Shown here: positions 59,396 to 64,000 of the stretch, in pieces
How positions within the stretch are numbered: position 1 is the first letter of the stretch
Layout of the letters: the number at the start of each line of letters is the position of its first letter
Assembly: GCF_029774175.1 (NCBI RefSeq)
Contig: NZ_CP103834.1
Coordinates: forward strand, 506,501 to 570,500
DNA: 64,000 bases
Source: Actinobacillus genomosp. 1
Lineage (GTDB): Bacteria > Pseudomonadota > Gammaproteobacteria > Enterobacterales > Pasteurellaceae
Reading direction: 5' to 3'
Notes under the pieces: model-generated
Databases searched by the model: none
Told to the model about the DNA's origin: nothing
What the model saw: only the letters and a program-made list of their open reading frames with translations
Position numbers and translations under genes: made by a program

Positions 59396-62269
59396 ATGGC
59401 TACAATTGCTCAAAATCCACTCGTTCTTGTGGACGGTTCTTCTTATCTTTATCGTGCGTTTCATGCGTTTCCGCCGCTGACTAATAAAAATGGTGAGCCG
59501 ACGGGGGCGATGTATGGCGTGTTAAATATGCTGAAAAGTTTGATAGCTCAGGTTGAGCCGAGCCATATTGCGGTGGTTTTTGATGCTAAGGGTAAAACCT
59601 TCCGTGATGAGTTATTTGAGCAATATAAATCGCATCGTCCGCCGATGCCGGATGATTTGCGTGCGCAAGTGCAGCCGTTACATACGATTATTAAAGCGTT
59701 AGGAATCCCGTTGATTTCAATTGAAGGCGTGGAAGCGGATGACGTGATCGGTACGCTTGCGGTGCAGGCGGCGAATGATGGCAAAAATGTGTTAATCAGT
59801 ACCGGCGATAAAGATATGGCACAACTGGTGAACGATCACATTATGCTGATTAACACGATGAACAATACCTTGCTTGATCGTGAAGGCGTGATTGATAAGT
59901 ACGGTATTCCGCCGGAGCTGATCATTGATTATTTAGCATTGCAAGGCGACGCTTCGGATAATATTCCTGGTGTGAAGGGCGTGGGTGAGAAAACCGCATT
60001 AGGCTTGCTGCAAGGAATCGGCTCATTAAAAGAGATTTATGCGAATTTGGATCAAGTGGCTACGCTTTCGTTCCGTGGCGCTAAAACACTTGCACCGAAA
60101 TTAGAAGCGGAGAAAGAAGCGGCGGATCTATCTTATTTGCTTGCGACAATTAAGACCGATGTTGAACTGGAAGTCACCCATGAGCAATTAGTGGTACAAC
60201 AGCAAAAACGTGACGAATTAGTTGAGTTATTTGGGCGTTATGAATTTAAGCGTTGGCTGAATGAAGTGATGAATGATGCCAATCCGGTTACACAAAATCC
60301 AGCAGAAAAAATGCCTAACAATTATCAAGCGACCGCTTCAGTACCACAAGCGGTCGAAACTGAGCAAACTTTTGCAAAAGTGGAGATTGATCGTAGCCGA
60401 TATGAAACGGTAACCACAATGGAGCAGTTGCAGAGTTGGATTGAAAAGATCAACCAAGCAAAATTAGTGGCGGTGGATACCGAAACCGATAATTTAGATT
60501 CTATGTCGGCAAATTTAGTCGGGATTTCATTCGGTTTGGCTAACGGCGAAGCCTGCTATATTCCCTTAACACACAAAGAACAGGTGACACTTGAGCCTCA
60601 ACAAAGCGATCTGTTTGCCGAGCCGGCAGAAGCGGAAACGACCACAAGCTTTGAACTTGCAAAAAATCAGCTAAATTTAACCGCTTGTTTAACCGAACTT
60701 AAGCCGTTATTAGAAAGTGAGGATGTGAAAAAGATCGGGCAAAACATTAAATACGATCTGACCATTTTTGCTAATCACGGTGTGCAGGTGGCAGGCGTTG
60801 CATTTGATACGATGCTGGAATCTTATACGCTAAATAGTACTGGTCGTCATAATATGGACGAATTGGCGGATCGCTATTTAGGGCATAAAACGATTGAGTT
60901 TGAAGAGATCGCCGGTAAAGGTAAAAATCAGCTGACATTCGATAAAATTACGATTGATGTCGCATCTAAATATGCGGCGGAAGATGCGGATGTCACGATG
61001 AAATTACATCAGGTACTTGCTCCGGAATTAGACAAAACGCCGACACTGGTTAAGTTGTTTAATGAAATTGAAATGCCGTTGGTTGAAGTACTTTCTCGTA
61101 TTGAGCGTAACGGTGTATTGATTGATCCGGAAAAATTACTGGCGCAATCGGCAGAAATTGAACAGCGTTTAGCTGAGGTGGAACAGTTAGTACATAGTGA
61201 AGCCGGTGAAGTCTTTAATCTTGCTTCTACCAAACAATTACAAGAGATTTTGTTTACTAAACTCGGTTTGCCTGTCTTGAAAAAAACACCGAAAGGAGCA
61301 CCTTCTACCAATGAAGAAGTGTTGGATGAATTAGCAGGGCAAGGGCATTTAGTACCGAAATTATTAATGGAACATCGAGGTTTAAGTAAGTTGAAATCGA
61401 CTTATACCGATAAGTTACCGTCAATGATTAATCAAAAAACAGGTAGAGTGCATACCTCTTATCACCAAGCGGTAACGGCGACCGGTCGTCTTTCATCGAG
61501 CGATCCGAATTTACAAAATATTCCGATCCGTAATGAAGAAGGCAGACGCATTCGCCAAGCGTTTATTGCCCGTGATGGCTATAAAATTGTCGCAGCCGAC
61601 TATTCGCAAATTGAGTTGCGTATTATGGCGCATTTGGCAAGTGATGAAGGAATGATTGCCGCCTTCGCCGAAGGCAAAGATATTCACCGTGCAACGGCAG
61701 CGGAAATTTTCGGTTTAGCGTTGGATCAAGTGACCGGTGAGCAACGCCGTAGTGCTAAGGCGATTAATTTCGGCTTAATTTACGGTATGTCGGAATTCGG
61801 TTTATCAAACCAGTTAGGCATTTCACGTGCCGATGCGAAAAAATATATGGAACGCTATTTCCAACGTTATCCGGCGGTTCAACAATTTATGACCGATATT
61901 CGCGAGAGTGCGAGTGAAAAAGGGTATGTGGAAACACTTTTCGGCAGACGTTTATATTTACCTGAGATTAAATCCAGTAATGCAATGCGTCGTAAAGCGG
62001 CGGAACGTGTCGCAATTAATGCACCAATGCAAGGCACGGCAGCAGATATTATCAAAGTAGCGATGATTGGTATCGATAAAGCGATTCGAGGCGATGACAA
62101 TATTAAAATGATTATGCAAGTGCATGATGAATTGGTGTTTGAAGTGAAAGAAGAATTGATCGAACATTACAGCCAATTAATTAAAGCGGAAATGGAAAAA
62201 GCGATTCAGCTTAAAGTACCGTTAATTGCCGAAGTCGGCGTTGGCGATAACTGGGACGAAGCGCATTAA
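59396..62269 (+). CDS. polA: DNA polymerase I
   Basis: A 957-aa repair and Okazaki-fragment polymerase. N-terminal 5' nuclease (LVLVDGSSYLYRAFHAFPPL, VADDVIGTLA-type and STGDKDMAQLV), a 3'-5' exonuclease domain with intact VDTETDNLD (about 360), and the polymerase domain with ADYSQIELRIMAHLA, KAINFGLIYGMSEFGL and QVHDELVFEV. Slightly longer than E. coli Pol I, mainly through a Gln/Pro linker (about 295-330) and an insert near 400. Confidence 0.97.
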   Translation: MATIAQNPLVLVDGSSYLYRAFHAFPPLTNKNGEPTGAMYGVLNMLKSLIAQVEPSHIAVVFDAKGKTFRDELFEQYKSHRPPMPDDLRAQVQPLHTIIKALGIPLISIEGVEADDVIGTLAVQAANDGKNVLISTGDKDMAQLVNDHIMLINTMNNTLLDREGVIDKYGIPPELIIDYLALQGDASDNIPGVKGVGEKTALGLLQGIGSLKEIYANLDQVATLSFRGAKTLAPKLEAEKEAADLSYLLATIKTDVELEVTHEQLVVQQQKRDELVELFGRYEFKRWLNEVMNDANPVTQNPAEKMPNNYQATASVPQAVETEQTFAKVEIDRSRYETVTTMEQLQSWIEKINQAKLVAVDTETDNLDSMSANLVGISFGLANGEACYIPLTHKEQVTLEPQQSDLFAEPAEAETTTSFELAKNQLNLTACLTELKPLLESEDVKKIGQNIKYDLTIFANHGVQVAGVAFDTMLESYTLNSTGRHNMDELADRYLGHKTIEFEEIAGKGKNQLTFDKITIDVASKYAAEDADVTMKLHQVLAPELDKTPTLVKLFNEIEMPLVEVLSRIERNGVLIDPEKLLAQSAEIEQRLAEVEQLVHSEAGEVFNLASTKQLQEILFTKLGLPVLKKTPKGAPSTNEEVLDELAGQGHLVPKLLMEHRGLSKLKSTYTDKLPSMINQKTGRVHTSYHQAVTATGRLSSSDPNLQNIPIRNEEGRRIRQAFIARDGYKIVAADYSQIELRIMAHLASDEGMIAAFAEGKDIHRATAAEIFGLALDQVTGEQRRSAKAINFGLIYGMSEFGLSNQLGISRADAKKYMERYFQRYPAVQQFMTDIRESASEKGYVETLFGRRLYLPEIKSSNAMRRKAAERVAINAPMQGTAADIIKVAMIGIDKAIRGDDNIKMIMQVHDELVFEVKEELIEHYSQLIKAEMEKAIQLKVPLIAEVGVGDNWDEAH

Positions 62270-62290
62270 TTTTGTGAACTAGATCGAAAA

Positions 62291-62324
62291 ACAAACAGAA
62301 TATAAACATAATTTGTTTGTTTTT
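62291..62324 (+). terminator. polA terminator
   Basis: ACAAACAGA... and ...TTTGTTTGT form an AT-rich stem followed by TTTTTTG. Weak but correctly placed. Confidence 0.45.
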
Positions 62325-62366
62325 TGATAGGCTATTTATCCTTTAATTTAAATAAGGAGAAAGAGA

Positions 62367-62522
62367 ATGATGACAGAAGAATATCGTGAGTTTCTTGAGA
62401 AAAAAGTATCAGAAGCAAGAAAAAGTATTGAGCGTGGCGATGTTTATTCCCATGAAGAAGTATGGGAACGAGCAATGAGGGCGATAGTGTTAGCTGAGAA
62501 AAATACACAAGATGCAGCATAA
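62367..62522 (+). CDS. small antitoxin of a ParDE/RelBE-type pair
   Basis: A 51-aa acidic helical protein (TEEYREFLEKKVSEARKSIE, then GDVYSHEEVWERAM). The RGDVYSHEEVWER stretch is typical of RelB/ParD-type short antitoxins (toxin-binding helix). AAGGAGA (62354-62360) precedes a double ATG (62367 or 62370). It overlaps the following toxin reading frame by 11 bases, the classic coupling of toxin-antitoxin genes. Confidence 0.75.
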   Translation: MMTEEYREFLEKKVSEARKSIERGDVYSHEEVWERAMRAIVLAEKNTQDAA

Positions 62523-62804
62523 AATTATCTATTCAAGTGACGCTCAAAAAGATATCGAAGATATTTTTGTGAATATTACTGAATTCACAGGTGTTTTAGT
62601 GCTATCAATGTATTAAATGATGTAAAAGCTTCGATTGAGTTACTCGGGTTTATGCCCCAAATGGGGGTCGAAGGGTATATAAAAGGTACAAGAGAGATTT
62701 ATCCGAGAAAATACAGAGTTGTATATGAAATAGATGATGAGAAGTCAGAAATTATCATCCTTACCATTTTACATACTCGTCGGTTATATCCGCCGCTTGC
62801 TTAA
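62512..62804 (+). pseudogene. ParE/RelE-type toxin with a one-base frameshift
   Basis: Frame 1 from ATG 62512 reads MQHKIIYSSDAQKDIEDIFV... and stops early with TAA at 62614-62616. Continuing one frame over gives SAINVLNDVKASIELLGFMP, then GTREIYPRKYRVVYEI and ILTILHTRRLYPPLA to the TAA at 62802-62804. Together this is a normal-length ParE toxin (about 97 aa), missing one base; the T-run at 62594-62597 (TTTT) is the likely site of the deletion. The span 293 nt is one short of a whole number of codons. The antitoxin frame is intact. Confidence 0.85.
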
Positions 62805-62817
62805 GTGAGTAAAATAA

Positions 62818-62850
62818 AAGCCAAATGCCTCTTGGTGTTTGGCTTATTTT
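62818..62850 (+). terminator. terminator of the toxin-antitoxin locus
   Basis: AAGCCAAA (62818-62825) pairs with TTTGGCTT (62838-62845), followed by ATTTTATT. Confidence 0.7.
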
Positions 62851-62943
62851 ATTGTATCGTTACGCTAGTACGAACCTTGTGAAACTTTTACAGAATTGGT
62901 TGTCAAAGGGGGACTTGATGCTCTTTGATAGAAGGAACAAAAA

Positions 62944-63585
62944 ATGAAAAAATTAGTTAAGCAATCATTATTAGGTTTTGCTTTATTTTCTATGACTAGT
63001 GCAGCATTTGCCGATGCGCAGTCGGTTGCCGAATTACAACGACGTTTAGAGCAAGTTAGCCAATATAGTGCGGATTTTGATCAAACGGTACGTTCGAGCA
63101 AAGGTAAACAAATTCAATCGGGTAAAGGTAAATTCCAAGTGAAGCGCCCGAATCTGTTCCGTATGGATACTAAATCACCGCAAGAAAATTTAATTGTTTC
63201 TGACGGAGCGAATTTATGGTTTTATGATCCGTTTGTATCGCAAGTGACGGTGAATACGGTGCAAGATGCGGTTAATAATACGCCGTTCGTGTTATTAACC
63301 AGCAGCGATAAAAGCCATTGGGATCAATATGATGTAATGCAAAATGCGGATACTTTTGTATTAAAACCGAAATCGAAAAAAAGTAATTTAAAACAGTTTG
63401 ATGTGCGTATCGATCAAAGCGGTATGTTAAAAGGTTTCAGTACCATTGAAAGAGACGGACAGAGCAATTTATACGTATTACGTAATATTACCGGTGGTGG
63501 CGTATCATCCGATTTATTTAAATTCAGCGTACCGAAAGGTGCAGAATTAGACGACCAACGCGGCGGTAAAAAATCTAAGAAATAA
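62944..63585 (+). CDS. lolA: outer-membrane lipoprotein carrier LolA
   Basis: A 213-aa periplasmic chaperone that ferries lipoproteins from LolCDE to LolB. The signal peptide ends AAFA (23). Mature protein: ELQRRLEQVSQYSADFDQTV, GKGKFQVKRPNLFRMD, and LWFYDPFVSQVTV. Ends in a Lys-rich tail. Confidence 0.95.
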   Translation: MKKLVKQSLLGFALFSMTSAAFADAQSVAELQRRLEQVSQYSADFDQTVRSSKGKQIQSGKGKFQVKRPNLFRMDTKSPQENLIVSDGANLWFYDPFVSQVTVNTVQDAVNNTPFVLLTSSDKSHWDQYDVMQNADTFVLKPKSKKSNLKQFDVRIDQSGMLKGFSTIERDGQSNLYVLRNITGGGVSSDLFKFSVPKGAELDDQRGGKKSKK

Positions 63586-63658
63586 TCTATATTACTAGCG
63601 GTTTTATTTTCGCAAAATTTTGCCAAAATCAGACCGCTTTCCTTATTTTGGAGGTTCA

Positions 63659-63967
63659 ATGAAAATTCTTTATAGTCAGCGTGATCCGCAAGAGTGGCAA
63701 CAGTTTATGGTTTTAATACAACAGGCGGTTGCAGAAGATAAATTAGAGCAATTTTTTTCCTCGTTTTTAACGGCGGATGAGCGTAACTCTTTAGGATTAC
63801 GAGCCCAAATTGTCGGTAATTTGTTAAAGGGCGAAGTTCCGCAGCGGGAGATTCAACAAAATTTGAACACCAGTGCCGCAACCATTACGCGCGCTTCCAA
63901 TATGCTGAAAACATTGGAGCCGCAATTTATCGAATGGTTAAACGAGAAACTGAATGGCAAGGCGTAA
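63659..63967 (+). CDS. trpR: Trp operon repressor
   Basis: A 102-aa helical repressor that binds operator DNA with tryptophan as co-repressor. SSFLTADERNSLGLRAQIVG, then PQREIQQNLNTSAATITRAS is the helix-turn-helix. The ATG at 63659 is chosen: GGAGG (63650-63654) precedes it and TrpR proteins start here; the upstream extension runs through an uptake-word inverted pair. Its target is visible in this window at 52948-52965. Overlaps the next gene. Confidence 0.95.
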   Translation: MKILYSQRDPQEWQQFMVLIQQAVAEDKLEQFFSSFLTADERNSLGLRAQIVGNLLKGEVPQREIQQNLNTSAATITRASNMLKTLEPQFIEWLNEKLNGKA

Positions 63968-64000
63968 ACGAAAGCGCAAAAAGAAGTCAGTTAGTATGTT
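63954..64000 (+). CDS. mtgA: 5' end of a probable peptidoglycan transglycosylase gene (cut by window edge)
   Basis: An ATG at 63954 overlaps the trpR stop by 14 bases and opens a very basic N-terminus (MARRKRKRKKKSVSM) running off the window. A basic cytoplasmic tail before a membrane helix, directly after trpR, matches MtgA in the known trpR-mtgA arrangement of Pasteurellaceae. Only 15 codons are visible. Confidence 0.45.
   Translation, partial: MARRKRKRKKKSVSM

Overview
The window looks like a chromosomal segment of an Actinobacillus-type member of the Pasteurellaceae (A. pleuropneumoniae/A. suis group). The evidence is moderate to low GC, Pasteurellaceae-like housekeeping proteins, and dozens of copies of the DNA-uptake word ACAAGCGGT, which is the Apl-type signal rather than the Haemophilus AAGTGCGGT. 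Many copies lie in inverted pairs between genes and double as terminators. Species assignment is inference.

Region 1 (165-12309) is the most interesting part: a 12.05-kb integrated element at the 3' end of a tRNA-Ile2(CAU) gene. It has a P4-type integrase, candidate integrase arm sites at both ends, a 17-bp direct repeat attL/attR, an AlpA activator, a Rha regulator, a small terminase subunit without a large one, an Icd-like protein, a DUF927 helicase, and two clusters of GGGACTA iterons held in a 178-bp repeat, one at each end of the gene block. There are no capsid, tail, lysis or large-terminase genes. This is the profile of a phage satellite of the PICI type. Its apparent cargo is a class II Fic protein and a two-gene unit of unknown function behind a candidate switching RNA.

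Region 2 (12393-54991) is core chromosome: leuB, msrB, gapA, mreBCD, rarA, znuB, metX with MetJ boxes, sanA-like, the lactate module lctP-lutABC with a CRP site, hns, a lysine riboswitch driving an NhaC-family (LysW) transporter, an mglB-like binding protein with a near-perfect CRP site, sucAB-(DUF535)-sucCD, znuC diverging from mepM-dsbC-recJ, ybhA-narQ, a GNAT gene, rdgB, ybjQ, fhs, ycgN, ydfG and trpBA behind a palindromic TrpR operator.

Region 3 (54992-59250) is an accessory island between trpA and polA. It holds a (TTACC)7 microsatellite in front of a WYL-domain regulator, a glycine-rich membrane protein and a coiled-coil partner of unknown function, a small YkgJ-like Cys-cluster protein, a HEPN protein with an Rx4H motif whose ribosome-binding site lies in a perfect hairpin, and a toxin-first BrnTA-like toxin-antitoxin pair with its own palindromic operator.

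Region 4 (59396-64000) is polA, a second toxin-antitoxin locus whose ParE/RelE toxin is broken by a one-base deletion, lolA, trpR (whose product should act on the trpBA operator in this same window) and the first codons of a probable mtgA.
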